Shown: positions 1 to 10,905, counted from the first letter of the stretch. The stretch is 64,000 nt of DNA from Semisulcospira habei (GCA_036245525.1 BTPG01000005.1:205804030-205868029); one strand, 5' to 3'. Translations and numbers: made by a program. Notes: a model not told the origin generated them from the sequence alone.

Positions 1-219
1 AGAATCCTCCTATACTATCGACTTTTTGTGTTGTTTTTGGTGAGCGGTCAGTGCCTAGGTATCATATACCATTCCATATACTTTTGTCTTTGTTTAAGCC
101 CCTCAGTTTTTATTTATTAATCTGCCTCTTTGTATCCGGCGGTGTAAAGCAGCCCGATCTCCGAGTCTGCCAAGCGTCTGCAACCGACTGCAGATAACCT
201 TTGGTCATGGCCGTTTCAA
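1..219. other. no recognisable feature
   Basis: I see no coding segment, tRNA or repeat structure here on either strand. The hairpin element beginning at 220 follows directly. Confidence 0.4.
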
Positions 220-298
220 TAACTCATTGGAGACGCGCCATATACGGATACGCGGCGAATCGCCGCGTATCCGTATATGGCGCGTCTCCAATGAGTTA
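220..298. mobile_element. 79-bp near-perfect hairpin MITE (TTAA-type)
   Basis: Two 39-bp arms (220-258 and 260-298) are exact reverse complements around one central A. The outer ends read AACTCATT and AATGAGTT next to ATAA/TTAA, like the ends of the short element at 37744-37813, which also shares the central GGCGAATCGCC. I infer a minimal TTAA-targeting foldback element with one decayed target-site copy. Confidence 0.7.
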
Positions 299-370
299 AT
301 TTTTGTATGCATCAATCGTATTCCATCTCGAAAACTATATTACTGGCCATCCCACAAATCACAAAAGAGT

Positions 371-590
371 CAGTTCAGTCCACTTATCAATTAAATACAA
401 CGATTTGAATTTCCAAAACTACGTAGCTCGCTGAGCTGCCTTAGCACACGTGAATGTTCGTGTTATGTACAGTGTGAGTGAATGCGCGTGATTCACGTGA
501 GCGTGCTTGTGGTTCAGTCGCGCGCGCTTGAGCAATCTCATGGATAAAGCGCCTATTATGCGCTTATTATTATTATTATTATTAAAGGTA
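371..590 (+). repeat. SINE-C fragment (3' body plus ATT tail)
   Basis: This matches the body of the full-length SINE at 61167-61562: the block around TTGAATTTCCAAAA, then GTGAATGTTCGTGTTATGTA, then the AAAGCGCCTAT end and a short (ATT)n tail. The tRNA-like head is missing, so the copy is 5' truncated. Confidence 0.7.
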
Positions 591-949
591 ATTTCTCGGC
601 AGTAACTGAGACGTAATTACACTGAACAACGCCGAGCAACCGACTCTATCACCGTTTTGAATGTCCCTCGTTTGAGTAGCTTTGGTTTGAACGACCAGTC
701 TGACTCGGCGACGGTTGAAGGCCAAATGCAACTTTGCTGAGCAGGCTCAGTGAAAGCAATCTTCGAAGGCACTTTCACGATTTCGCCGTAGAGGCCAAAG
801 TAGCTTCGCCGAATTATCCGATGTGCCCTTCGGACACTTCGCCAATACATGGGATATTAAGACGCGGCTTTAAGACGACATGTGCTGAACTGGATTCTCC
901 TGTGTCTAAATGAACTTTAGCTAGACCTGTGCGCAGCGTGTTTGTCAGT

Positions 950-1085
950 AGCTGAACTGGCCCTTCGTCTGTACTGTGTTTGTCTTAAATGGCGTACATC
1001 CGTGAGTGTGCGTGTTGGGTTTCAGTTCGCGGCGCTTTGAGTCGATTCGCCAAAAAAATTGAGAAAAAGCGCCTATATAATAACG

Positions 1086-1119
<34 letters not shown>

Positions 1120-1122
1120 CTG
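950..1122 (+). repeat. SINE-C 3' fragment with ATT tail
   Basis: It shares GCGGCGCTTTGAG and AAAGCGCCTAT with the other SINE-C copies and ends in about eleven ATT triplets. It is a short 5'-truncated copy. Confidence 0.6.
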
Positions 1123-1424
1123 TGAACAGTTACGGCAGCAGTGAGCTTTTAAGTATTCAAAAGACAACTTCCAAACTTTGCTTATACAGGTTTGCTTCTT
1201 TTTAAGTCCCTTCTATTTATAGAAGGGATTTTTTAGGACGGGTCGCGGTGGGACGAATTTAAAAGCATGTCCATGATGTCAAAGGCGGGCAGGCTTAACC
1301 TTTAACAATTGAAGTAACAAGAACAAAAATACGTCATGTCTAGTTACGAGAACCTCGCTGCTGAACGTACATTTGGCGCGAAGCGCCGTATGTGCGTATG
1401 TATGTATGTGCGTATGGCTGGTTG

Positions 1425-1775
1425 GTTGTACATTGCTTAACGTCCCGGCAGCAACAAGACTTTCTCAGGACGTGCCTGCACTGCTTGTGAAAAAAACCTA
1501 AACTAAACAGAATATTAAATGTATGTCGCCAGCCGGTCTAATACGCTAAATAAACCAAAGACAGTTTAGCAACACATCCAATATCAAGAGCTACAGAAAG
1601 CGCAGACAGTAGGGAGAGTTTAAAAAAGGAAAATACAGGTGAATGGGCCAAGGGTAGACAAACACATGCCCCAGAATAGAGGGGAAACCCCACCCTGTGG
1701 GGCTGACCAGGGTGACCCTGGGAACTAAAAAGTAGTTAACCCCACCTAGGGCAGACCCGGGTGGGGGTATGTATG
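1425..1775 (-). repeat. SINE-B retroposon
   Basis: This is the same sequence as 5573-5962 and 59668-60051. On the - strand it starts near CCCACCCGGGTCTGCCC and ends at GGGACGTTAAGCAATGTAC. It is embedded in TATG-rich sequence of element E, so a TSD cannot be told from the microsatellite. Confidence 0.65.
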
Positions 1776-2234
1776 TATCTACGTATGTGTGTGTGTATGT
1801 ATGTAAACAAGAGAACTTCCGATATTTCTGTATACACAAGCTTGAAACTTGGCGAAATACTTTCTTAAGTGGGTGACTAAGAGAGCCTTCGAGCATATTG
1901 TAACTGAATGTCTCATTGAAGACATAAACAACCGCTTATAGGAAGTCGGTTAACCCAGATTAGAGTCAGTAATTTTTGTCATTTACTTGAACTTTTGCAT
2001 ATAGCTAGTTTGGAGAGAGACATTGGATGAGTTTGTTAGCCAGTTTGTATCCTTTCAACATCTTTAGTAAAAATTAATTCTTTTCAGAAAAAAATTAAAA
2101 CACTAAAAAAACCAACCTTTTCTTCTAGAGAAAGTCAGACAGTGGCGGCGACGTAAAAGCGTCAACTCCGTCACCACGCAGACACTGACATAATACTCTA
2201 AATATGACGTCATTCTCTCTCTCGCGCGTGGTTT

Positions 2235-2239
<5 letters not shown>

Positions 2240-2273
<34 letters not shown>

Positions 2274-2275
2274 AA
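2240..2275. repeat. (CT)n/(CA)n microsatellite
   Basis: A short CT run passes directly into a CA run inside element E. Confidence 0.9.
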
Positions 2276-2287
2276 CATGCGCGCATC

Positions 2288-2350
2288 TCCAGGAGGAAAA
2301 GATCCTCATGCGCAATTCAGGCGCATGAGGATCTATGCCTCTTGGAGATG
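2288..2350. repeat. hairpin family 3 copy
   Basis: Inverted repeat with arms around AAGATCCTCATGCGC and GCGCATGAGGATCTATGCC. The same arms occur at 22008, 30962, 33521, 39562, 39942, 50770 and 56173. Confidence 0.75.
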
Positions 2351-2960
2351 TTTGAAGCGCGCGCACGCACGCACACACACATCGACGCGCGTTCAGAAGA
2401 ACATGCAGGTGACCCGTGTACTTTGTATATCATGTAGCTAGGTAAAGTCAACCTGCTTTCACACAAATTATAGCAAGACTAAAATTGTACAGTGAAGTTC
2501 TAGTTTTGTCACCATTTTCTCAAGCCTATGTATCGAAAGTGAAACTCACATCACGTAAAATATAAAATTAGGTAAAAACTAAAACTTACGTCATGACAAA
2601 TGACCTTTGACAAATCAATGACGCGTATGTCCCGCGCCCGTTATAGAACTCACTGACGCATTGGCAGATCTGCGAGACTTTTTCAATAGGAGATAATTCA
2701 ACATCAGAATCAGGTCAAAGACAAAAGGTAGAGACCACTGACAGCGAGGACAGCTCTCATATAGAAGGGACTTTGTGGGTTATGGTTCATCCATCTTGTT
2801 TTTGTTTTTGTTGGGTTTTTTTGTTTGTTTGTTTGTTTGGGTTTTTTTTTATCGCGGTACCCGGGAGCCCTAAAGTCAGACCGCGCTGTCTGCAATAGCG
2901 TTATTGCCCTGCTGAATTTAGACAATGGCTTGTGAAGAAAAACCACTTGCTAATCGAAAG

Positions 2961-3040
2961 GTCTTCGGGCGGACGCCAGCCTTAGCTGGCCCGCGCACGG
3001 CCGTGCGCGGGCCAGCTAAGGCTGACGTCCGCCCGAGGAC
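2961..3040. repeat. 80-bp palindrome, hairpin family 2
   Basis: It is symmetric about 3000/3001 with only about two mismatches. The core GGCCCGCGCACGGCCGTGCG is highly GC rich. Related copies with the CCTCGGGC...GACGT arms lie at 4949, 17636, 18293, 20521 and 29391-29695. Confidence 0.75.
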
Positions 3041-3199
3041 CATTTGCTCACGTGAGCCAGAGACCCGCGAGCGTTATATCAGAGATGCCGCTTTATATTG
3101 GAGCGCGCAGTACTGAGGCTGACCTGCGTGTTGAGTGTATTGCGTGCGGGAGTGTAAAAGGCATATTTTTTCATTGCTAGACTACCGCGAGCCCCTTAA

Positions 3200-3691
3200 G
3201 GCCCCGCTACACATGCCCGGTTTTGAGGCCGATTCCCGATCAGTTTTCGAATCGGTAGGTGATCGGGCCGGACTAAAAAAACGTGTGCACTGCCACACAT
3301 TTCCCGACTTGTTTAGCCGACCGGTTTGAACCGAAGATCAAAGTCGTACCTGTTCTGCAAAATGGCTGCTAGTATTGACAGTGATGATGATGTGCTTGCA
3401 TTATCAGCAGTTTTGCATCATATTCGGGAAGAGGCGTGCGTGAAACTTCAGCAACGGCGGTGGCCGGTACTGATCACAACAGGCGTGTTCCGCCATTTGC
3501 AAACTACGACATGCTTTGCGAGACGCGCTCTGATTGGTTGAAGCTTACAACCGGGGATGATTCGGATCGGGAAAATAGAGCAGGTTCTAGACACCCGATT
3601 CCCAACCGATTGGGACCGGATCGGATATATGACGTCATCCGATCGCAATCGGCTTCAAAATCGGGGCACAACCGGCTCGTGTGGCGGGGCC
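3200..3691 (+). mobile_element. PIF/Harbinger-like non-autonomous element
   Basis: Terminal inverted repeats GGCCCCGCTACACATGCC (left) and GTGTGGCGGGGCC (right) are flanked on both sides by TTAA, which also contains the TTA/TAA target expected of PIF/Harbinger. Inside, ATG at 3362 opens a short frame beginning MAASIDSDDDVLALSAVL, which resembles the acidic start of Harbinger-type transposases. It breaks off after about 60 codons without a DDE domain. Family assignment is inference from ends, target and N-terminal style. Confidence 0.55.
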
Positions 3692-3739
3692 TTAAATTAC
3701 GGGGCTGTCAACTTTTGTGTCATTTGCTCGGTATAGATC

Positions 3740-4290
3740 GGATATATTTCGGTAAAACGCGCTAGCTATCAAATCCTCAATAACTGCGAAGTATTCTTTC
3801 AGACACAACCGGCACGTGCGATATGAATCTTTCTCTTTTCACCGCATACAAGATCATTCACAGAATGAAAATGACAAATATGACATTTGGTCAGCGCACT
3901 TTTGTTTATCAAGCCCCAGTGTTATGGAATACACTTCCTCTTGAGGTCAGAAACAGTGAGTCTGTCTCTGACTTCAAGAGGTCGTTGAAAACTCACCTCT
4001 TCAAGCTTTACTTTGAATAACTGCCAGTGTTTGATGCCATAGTTGTAGTTCTGCTATCCTCCTTGTTTAGACTGAATGTTAATTAGAATATAAATTATTA
4101 TGTATGTATTGTTGTTTAGTTTATTGTAAAAGTGGTGTGTTCGGGCATTGTGTTTTGTTTGTTATGTGCATATATGTCATTGTATTTTTAGTCTTGTGTA
4201 CACTACAGATTGTAAAGCGCTTAGAGTTTTTGAGTAAGATTAAGCGCTATATATATATAATCATTATTATTATTATTATTATTATTATGA
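3740..4290 (+). mobile_element. 5'-truncated CR1/L2-like LINE 3' end
   Basis: 3823-4020 encodes a typical RT C-terminus, including VLWNTLPLEVRNSESVSDF and LKTHLFKLYFE before the stop. It is followed by about 230 bp of 3' UTR with TAAGCGCTATATATA and an (ATT)n tail at about 4262-4288. The same 3' UTR, reversed, interrupts the Toll-like receptor at 35448-35674. The 5' breakpoint is not certain. Confidence 0.75.
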
Positions 4291-4437
4291 ATGGGTCGAC
4301 AGTGATAGTCCAAGGCCGGTTAGTACTGGGCGCCTCTTCTTAAGGCGCGAGCAATTCAGCACTAACCTTGAGCTATTATGGTAAGTTCGTCTCATAGGGC
4401 GCCTTGTGTTTCGCAAATACCGCCTCAAATTCGATCA

Positions 4438-4590
4438 AAGAAGTACCCAACGGAGAAAGAAACACGGCGGGTACAACACAACACGGGTACAACCCGTCTT
4501 TTCTAAGCGTGTTTCTTTCTCCGTTGGGTACTTCTTTGCATTTTACACGCTTGGCAGTCACCTTTTTGGTCTGGATTGTCAAATTCGTTT
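4438..4590. repeat. hairpin family 4 copy
   Basis: Arms GAAGTACCCAACGGAGAAAG and CTTTCTCCGTTGGGTACTTC are perfect reverse complements. They are followed by a conserved flank containing ACACGCTTGGCAGTCACC. A second copy lies at 15078-15240, a reversed degenerate one at 38785-38835, and a scrap at 50966-51000. Confidence 0.75.
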
Positions 4591-4674
4591 GATTTCACGA
4601 TAGAAATGCGAGGCATAACACGCCTGAAACTTCTGTTGCCTGATCTATGTGAAACTGTCAAAGTGTGTGTGAGT

Positions 4675-4679
<5 letters not shown>

Positions 4680-4718
<39 letters not shown>

Positions 4719-4735
4719 GTTGTGTGTGTGTGCGT
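4680..4735. repeat. (GT)n microsatellite
   Basis: GT-rich tract with GCGT and GTTG interruptions. Confidence 0.9.
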
Positions 4736-4948
4736 GTTAGCTGTTAGCCTTTTCATTCTATCAGCGCTTGGAGCTACTATTTGTAGAATAAGCGCTTAAC
4801 AAATCTCCGTTAATATTATTATTATGTATATATATATATATAGGTATATTTTTTAGTGTGGGCAACATGTGGACTGAGCGCCGACTGTTCGGTATGAGAG
4901 GCCGTGCGCCGGGCTTGCTGTTCTTGCCGTGAGACCGGTCTGTGCCCG

Positions 4949-5000
4949 AGTAAGCAAAATATCCTCGGGTCTACGTCGGCCCGAGGATCTTCTGCTTACT
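4949..5000. repeat. minimal hairpin family 2 copy
   Basis: AGTAAGCAAAATATCCTCGG pairs with CCGAGGATCTTCTGCTTACT around a centre at GTCTACGTC. This 52-bp form shows the family's ends (AGTAAGCA...TGCTTACT). Confidence 0.7.
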
Positions 5001-5071
5001 GTAGGTGAAATTATATTAAGGTCTACTTAGCAGATTTGTTTTTTCGCCTTTTTTTTTCTTCCCTCTTTTCA

Positions 5072-5104
5072 AAGTAATCTCTTTCTCTCTCTCTCTCTCT
5101 CTCT

Positions 5105-5146
<42 letters not shown>
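5072..5146. repeat. (CT)n microsatellite
   Basis: CT repeats with one GGCT interruption. Confidence 0.95.
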
Positions 5147-5149
<3 letters not shown>

Positions 5150-5572
5150 CCCCCCAGCCGATATTCTTATCAAGCCACTTAGTAGCTTTCTGTGATAGCC
5201 CGCTGACAAGCGATGACGTGGTTGTGATATGGCGTCCTATCAAGTTTTTGTTTTTTTTTTCATCGGAGGGAATAGGGAAAATATGACACATCGCAAGTCG
5301 GGAGACTCAGTACGCAGGGTGTTCAGAAACAAACTGCAGCTTATAGGTAAGTGCGTTATCACTCAACAGTTTAATTCTTAACTCTCAGAACCAAATGACT
5401 TTCATTCTGTCGAATGGAAGTATTTCAGTTCTGGGAGTTAAAAAGTTAATTCCTCCGATGCCTTAGGGCACAAACAGTTCATTACATGTGCAAGCATTAT
5501 AATAAATTTGAGAATGTTGAGACTGCCATCAACAGCAACATGCCGCGTGGTGTTGGGTTTAGTTCTCTGCAG

Positions 5573-5962
5573 GAAAAGGATATATTGATTGTACATTGCT
5601 TAACGTCCCGACAGCAACAAGGCTTTCTCAGGACGTGCCTGCACTGCTTGTGAAAAAAAAAAAAACTAAACAGAACATTGAATGTATGTCGCCAGCCGGT
5701 CAAACACATTAAATAACCTAACACATGGGCCTAAATAAAGCCAAGACCATTTAGCAACACACATCCAATATCAAGAGCTACAGGCAGTGCAGACAGTAGG
5801 GAGATTTTTAAAAGGCAAATACAGGTGAATGGACAAGGGTAGACAGAAACATATGCCCAGAATAGAGAAAAACCCACCCTGTGGGCTGACCAGGGTGACC
5901 CTGGGAACTAAAAAATACCTAACCCCACCCAAGTCCCCAGGGCAGACCCGGGTTGGGGGAAA
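5573..5962 (-). repeat. SINE-B copy with 12-bp target-site duplication
   Basis: The flanks AAAAGGATATAT at about 5566-5577 and about 5961-5972 are duplicated, giving exact retroposition boundaries. Read on the - strand the element runs from CCCGGGTCTGCCC to GGGACGTTAAGCAATGTAC. The 59668 copy shows that this end carries an (AATC)n tail. Confidence 0.75.
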
Positions 5963-6029
5963 AAGGATATATCACTGTGGGCATACTACGTCATCAGCGG
6001 CAGCCCCGAAGCGAGCAAGAAAGATGACA

Positions 6030-6363
6030 GACTCACAAGCGCAACCGGCACATACACAAACAACACTGACTCTCAGTCGGACGCATTCGTGCAGTATAAA
6101 CTCAAAACAAGGTTTCTGTGGCCCAACGTGTAATCCTAACTAACAAAACACGTCACAAAATACACAACTCTCAACACAAGCACGTCACACTCACTTTCAC
6201 ACAATATAATAAAAGCCAGGCTAGGCCGTAAGATGTCCTCACTGACTATCCAACCTGTTCAACGGGTATTATGTTCTGCATAGTTCGCACGTTCCTCCAC
6301 GTCTAGGTGTGTAGTTTTGTTTTTGCGTCACGCGCTCCTGAATCTGTTCCACGCTCCCCAAGT
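6030..6363. other. no gene seen
   Basis: AT-rich sequence without a convincing coding frame. 5970-6030 resembles the reverse complement of 8267-8325, probably two scraps of one dispersed repeat. Confidence 0.4.
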
Positions 6364-6531
6364 TGTGGATGTCCTCTCGACCCGCTCCTCCAGCGCAGCC
6401 TCTGTTGACATTGATGGCTCGGCACCAAGTCCCTCGCTTCCCCAGCTGTGGATGTCCTCTCGACACGTTCCTCCAGCGGCAGCCTCTGTTGACTTTGATG
6501 GCTCGGCACCAAGTCCCTCGCTCCTCACAAG
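6364..6531. repeat. two-copy 84-bp tandem repeat
   Basis: The block from GTGGATGTCCTCTCGAC to CACCAAGTCCCTCGCT is repeated once at a spacing of 84 bp with few changes. Both units stay open in several frames, but no conserved protein is recognised. Confidence 0.8.
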
Positions 6532-7039
6532 AACTCTGAACAATATAGTTCTAATGTCATAACACTTGCTTAACACACTAAGTTTGAGTGATATGAGGTA
6601 CATTGGTAACCTGGCTGATACAGATAAATCTACACGTTCATTCACACACTCGCGCTTCATAAAACAGAATAGATTCGCAACACCTCATAACTCAGTCACT
6701 ACACTGGAAAAGACTATAACATGACGCACGCGCCATACACTGGTTCGTACATAGAAAAGATTATACTTAACACACCCACGTACTACCTTCGTAAACAATA
6801 GTCATATCAAAACACACCACATTCCTTAGTTATCCATCCCGGTAAATAACTATACAGAAAAATCCCCAGTTATCTCAACAAATTCTAAACAGCCATAACT
6901 GAACCAAATCAACGCTACTCAACCGAACTAAATCTTACTAACGCATACTACGTTTAACTCACTGACTGTCGATAATACATATAAAAACGTACCTGAAATC
7001 TCGGTTTCAGAGTCTCAGTTGGAATACGGCTAATTTAAG

Positions 7040-7645
7040 GCCGTTCTTAACTGGACAAACCTACCCGTACATTTGTTCGCCAACTCTGACGATCTAGAGT
7101 TCGCGATCTCGGGCGAACTAGGTTTGTTCTTAATTGGACGATCTAAAGATACGGCGAACCTAGTACGAAGTAGTTCGCGAACCTCGGCAAACCATAGTCA
7201 GAAAAAGATCGCTGGACATGTTGAGCAATCCCAGACGATCCTTTTCTCTGACTGGTCAAAACGTATACCCTCTTCTGCGTTGGAGATAAGAAGATAGTCA
7301 CCGATCCAACAACCATGGCGGACGGCGATATTTCACTTTCGTGCCAAGAACAAGACTTATTTTATTGATTTGTGGGAGGCGCAACGCTGTTTATGGGATC
7401 CCTACTGCATGGAGTAAAATTTTCCAAATCGCGAAGCGGCATTGCGGCAGCCATTTTGAACACCTTCGCAGACCTACTTACGCCGAACCAAGCACTTCAA
7501 TTAAGAAAGAGAACCATGCGAACCTAGTTTGTTCAAGTTCGCCTAGGTTCGTTCAACCTCAGTTAAGAAACAAACCAAAAGATCGCCAATCTTCTCCGAT
7601 CTAGGTTTGCCGATCAAAGGTTCGTCCAATTAATAACGAGCTTGT
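7040..7645. mobile_element. possible 0.6-kb TIR element
   Basis: The ends are imperfect inverted repeats (CGTTCTTAACTGGACAAACC on the left, GGTTCGTCCAATTAATAACG on the right). Subterminal CGAACCTAG/CTAGGTTCG motifs recur in both orientations. No transposase frame is recognised. Confidence 0.4.
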
Positions 7646-7664
7646 ATCCAACATACGTCCGTCC

Positions 7665-7847
7665 CATAGGGGCTCGATGACAGTAGCTTTGACTAATGCA
7701 AATCCACTGCGCCACCGCGTGCGCGCCACCGCCGCCTACTAATGCTCAAGACAAGTTTTGTCTTGAGCATTAGTAGGCGGCGGTGGCGCGCACGCGGTGG
7801 CGCAGGGGATTTGCATTAGTCATAACTACTGTCATCGAGCCCCTATG
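7665..7847. mobile_element. 183-bp foldback element with 8-bp TSD (hAT-like)
   Basis: Two arms of about 90 bp differ at only a few positions and meet at a tiny loop near 7755. The outer ends read CATAGGGGCTCGATGACAG and its complement. GTCCGTCC is duplicated exactly at 7657-7664 and 7848-7855. An 8-bp duplication is typical of hAT transposition. The element has no coding capacity. Confidence 0.75.
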
Positions 7848-7869
7848 GTCCGTCCTCTATGACAGAATA

Positions 7870-8325
7870 GCACGTACTAATTACTCTTGAGTTCTGTTAG
7901 GCTGAGATGCGCCATTAAAACTCCGTGCAAATCGCTGAATTCGCGAAAGCACGAAACTCGTGAATACACGGAATATTTGACACCAGAAAAACGGCTGACC
8001 CGACAGCACAATGCAGAATCCCTGTGTGAACTTTATGCTTGGGCATAGAGCTTCGTCACAAAGTGTTTAAAATTAATGACCAGTGAAACGGAAAGACGTG
8101 TGGGATATTTCGAAAGTGCGCGTGAGCAAGGCACCGTCTAAGCAAACATAATCGGTACACAAACGCTGGTTGCTGCATAACGTCCTTCAATCATAGAAAC
8201 AAACCGTCGTTCATTCAAAACCCCAAGCATGTCGCTTTGTGTGTGAAAATTGTGCGATTTTAGGACTACTGTCATCTTTCTTGCTCGCTCCGGGGCCTCC
8301 GTAGTATACCCACAGTGTATATGCG
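7870..8325. other. no gene seen
   Basis: No coding frame or repeat structure is recognised beyond the short inverted similarity of 8267-8325 to 5970-6030. Confidence 0.35.
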
Positions 8326-9010
8326 ATGTCGGAACCGACCGTTTCAGTAGGGGAAATATACATTTCTTGTACTGCTGAGGTACTCCAGAAGCCTATTTAC
8401 ATCGTGCAGAGTCGGTCAGGCCGTGTTGTGAAATACAAAACTAGGTTCGCAAGACGAGGTGTGGATCCAGTTAGAGTGTTGTACTTGTCCTTAGTCGACA
8501 ACGCAGGATGCTGACAGACGTGAATGAGCTTTCTCTCTCCGCTCCTCACAGGAAACTGGAAGAAGGACATGAAGGAGATTCTGGAAGAGGTGAATATATA
8601 TATATATATATAAAATCAGGAACGAGACAGCCTAAGTCAGAGCCTGAAAGAGGTTTCTCATTTAACCTACGTTATGTGAGCGTTAGGGACGTATTACCTT
8701 TCCCAATGTCGGAACCTACTCGTGGAAAAAGAAAGCCGAGGGAACTGGAGTCAGAAGTTCTGACGTCAACCCCGTACAAAAAGAAGCTGCTTAGCAAGAA
8801 AAGATCATAGAGCACCGAAGTCACGAGCCAGAGACAAGGAAGAAAGAAAGAAGCCGAGCAGTGCTTGCACAGTAATGGAGAAAAGCTCTTAGTTTTGTTT
8901 CATGTGCAACGAGAGCACAGAAGAAGACATGATTCAGTGTCAAAGCTGCGCGCATTGGGCCCACGAGAAGTGTGCCAGTACAAATAGACGTTTTGTACGG
9001 GTGTCAACTC
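8326..9010 (+). pseudogene. pogo/Tigger-like transposase 3' remnant
   Basis: A broken coding trace. 8630-8807 reads through VRDVLPFPMSEPTRGKRK and EVLTSTPYKKKL, the tail style seen after the DDE domain in pogo/Tigger-type proteins of molluscs. After a stop, about 8900-8980 reads CNESTEEDMIQCQSCAHWAH, a PHD-like cysteine/histidine motif often found at the end of such proteins. A stop lies just upstream of that motif, and the catalytic domain is absent. The assignment rests on remembered family style, so it is moderate. Confidence 0.5.
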
Positions 9011-9369
9011 TGTTCGCGCTAGTTTCTTTTTTCTTTTCTAAAGCTGAACAAGAAATAAGCAAGATGAAGTAATAATGAGTGAACAGCTGTATCCGAGTGA
9101 CACGGAAACAATGTTTTTGTTTCTTTTACTCCTTTTCCTAAACAATAATCATTATAACCTCCTCATACAGTTACACAGGAAGTTTTCAATGTAAATGGGA
9201 AAAATATGACGTTGAATGTTGTCCATGACGTGTTATATGTAGTTTGTGGTCAGCCAAGAGTGCCGTCAGGGTAATTTTTGGCTCAGGTGCGATAGCAAAA
9301 GTGAGTCTATCTATTAGGCCGTCAGACGTCCGTCGTCCGTGTTAAACTAAAGAAGAATGCATTGATAGG

Positions 9370-9980
9370 TCTTACGGCTATTTGTGACCTATGTCTGTAC
9401 CCCCTTGTGATCTTTACCTTTGAGAGAGGTCTCTGAAATTGGTATGTTTAGACAAGTCTTGTCACAATATATCCTTGGGCCAAGTTTGAAGTCTGTGTAT
9501 TGAATAGTCTCCGAGAAAATGCCAACATTTAATCCAAAATAACTAACTACTATGCATAATAATTCGGATGACCCTTAGAAAGGTCAAGGGCCACAAGAGG
9601 TCAGCAAATATGTTAAAGATGTCAATTTTGGATAGAGTTGTACTTTGTATCAAAGTTTTTTCAAACTTTTCAATCAAACTTGGCACAAAGGTAACTGATG
9701 ATAAGAACTTCCCGAGCATAATAATTTAGTTTACCTATCTCAAGGGTCATGATGTGAACCAGAAATAGGTCAGAATTGGCAATATTTGACAGAAACTTTT
9801 TGGGGGTGATTTTTTAGTATTTACTGTTTTCAACCTCAAACACAAACTTGGTGCAGAGATACCTGACGGTAAGACCTTTCTATGCATATTAACTGTGATG
9901 ATCACTTGGAAAGGTCAAGGGTCACAGGGTTTGACAAATGTATGAAAAACGCATACATTTTTGGAAAACATGGATTTCGC
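9370..9980. repeat. degenerate ~165-bp tandem array with AAGGTCAAGGGTCA core
   Basis: At least three units share GACCCTTNGAAAGGTCAAGG, AAACTTGGCACAAAGGTA and GATGATAAGA-like segments (cores near 9570, 9735 and 9905). The copy at 9912-9924 reads AGGTCAAGGGTCA, a direct repeat spaced by one base. No coding frame is present. Confidence 0.6.
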
Positions 9981-9989
9981 AGGTACAGA

Positions 9990-10308
9990 AGCCATCCGTT
10001 TACTTATTTAATGATGAACACTTGCTCGTTTTCATGACATGACAGAACGATCAAGGCCACAACGGCCACACATAACAGATCGGTCATACACGTGAGCCAT
10101 AATGGCTGTGTCTTTCTTGTTTTAAGTATATTTCGTAAATGTCTGTGTGAATAATATGAAACAGCAGGCGGGCAATATTGTACGACGTGGTGTTCCATTT
10201 TACCCGCCCTCGAATGGAATACGGAACAAAAGCACTTTTTAGTTTAAAGTTCTTCTACATAGTTATTTCGGAAGTTTTCCGCTGTTTGTTTTTGAATAAA
10301 AACATGTC
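9990..10308. other. no gene seen
   Basis: AT-rich spacer between the repeat array and the first large MITE, with no coding or structural signal I can support. Confidence 0.35.
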
Positions 10309-10522
10309 TTAACCCATTCTACCCCAACACCGAAATCCTTAAATTTTGCCGTTGTCCTCTGAAGGCTGCATCGCAGTGCAGGACACAGATCGACCATGAT
10401 AGTTCAAGGGTGATGCCAGAATAGCTTGGCGCCCATAGGCGCCAAGCTATTCTTGCATCACCCTTGAACTATCATGGTCGATCCTTATCTTGCTGTGGTG
10501 TGTCTGGGGTAGAATGAGTTAA
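10309..10522. mobile_element. TTAA-flanked hairpin MITE (family 1), intact copy
   Basis: TTAA lies at both ends, followed by the terminal inverted repeat CCCATTCTACCCC / GGGGTAGAATGAG. A central hairpin pairs GATAGTTCAAGGGTGATGCC with its complement around GGCGCC-rich sequence. This is the clearest representative. TTAA duplication and ends starting CCY suggest a piggyBac-type transposase in trans (inference). Confidence 0.85.
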
Positions 10523-10847
10523 CGTTACTTCTGTCGTTCTTGGTTTAGGTATCATTGACATTTTCCCCTAGCTGTTCCATATTTAACGCCTTTCCTATAC
10601 ACTGATCTTGCATCGGTCTGCCCTGGGACTGGGGGGGATTTATACCCGCACCCTGTTCCTCATTCGGGCATGTTTCTGTTACCTTGCCACACTGATTGCT
10701 TTACTATTCGGTGACCAGAAGCCAACACCGTCCGTAGAAAAATGGATGCAAACTGGCGCTTCACAGGAAAATAATTATTACAGAAACAAAAATAATCATC
10801 GTCACGTGATCGATCACCTCTATAACATGGGTTGTGGGTGCTATTTC

Positions 10848-10905
10848 CCAGTGTGCAAAGACCATCGGGCCGAGGGCCTTTTGCGCATTGGGCTCCTACT
10901 GCCCT
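10848..10905. repeat. hairpin family 2 fragment
   Basis: CAGTGTGCAAAGACCATCGG and CCTTTTGCGCATTGGG form a short imperfect palindrome. These are the arms seen at 29391-29460. Confidence 0.5.

Larger units (their letters stand above)
1205..2776 (-). mobile_element. 1.57-kb non-autonomous TIR element ('element E')
   Basis: Both ends carry AAGTCCCTTCTAT in inverted orientation (about 1206-1219, and the reverse complement about 2764-2776). The whole interval reappears inverted in two blocks at 38888-39840 and 43090-43745. Diverged parts also lie at 25240-25570 and 26250-26415. No transposase is visible. A SINE-B copy (1425-1775) and hairpin family 3 (2288-2350) lie inside. I infer a DNA-type non-autonomous element; no TSD was identified. 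Confidence 0.6.

Noticed and set aside
5960..8330. One large TIR transposon bounded by the inverted similarity of 5970-6030 and 8267-8325
   Set aside because: Similarity covers only about 60 bp with indels, no TSD is visible, and the pogo-like coding trace lies outside the interval. Two scraps of a dispersed repeat explain it better.
10380..10500. Hairpins as rho-independent terminators
   Set aside because: The context is an animal genome with spliced genes; the hairpins are centres of dispersed MITEs with TTAA ends.
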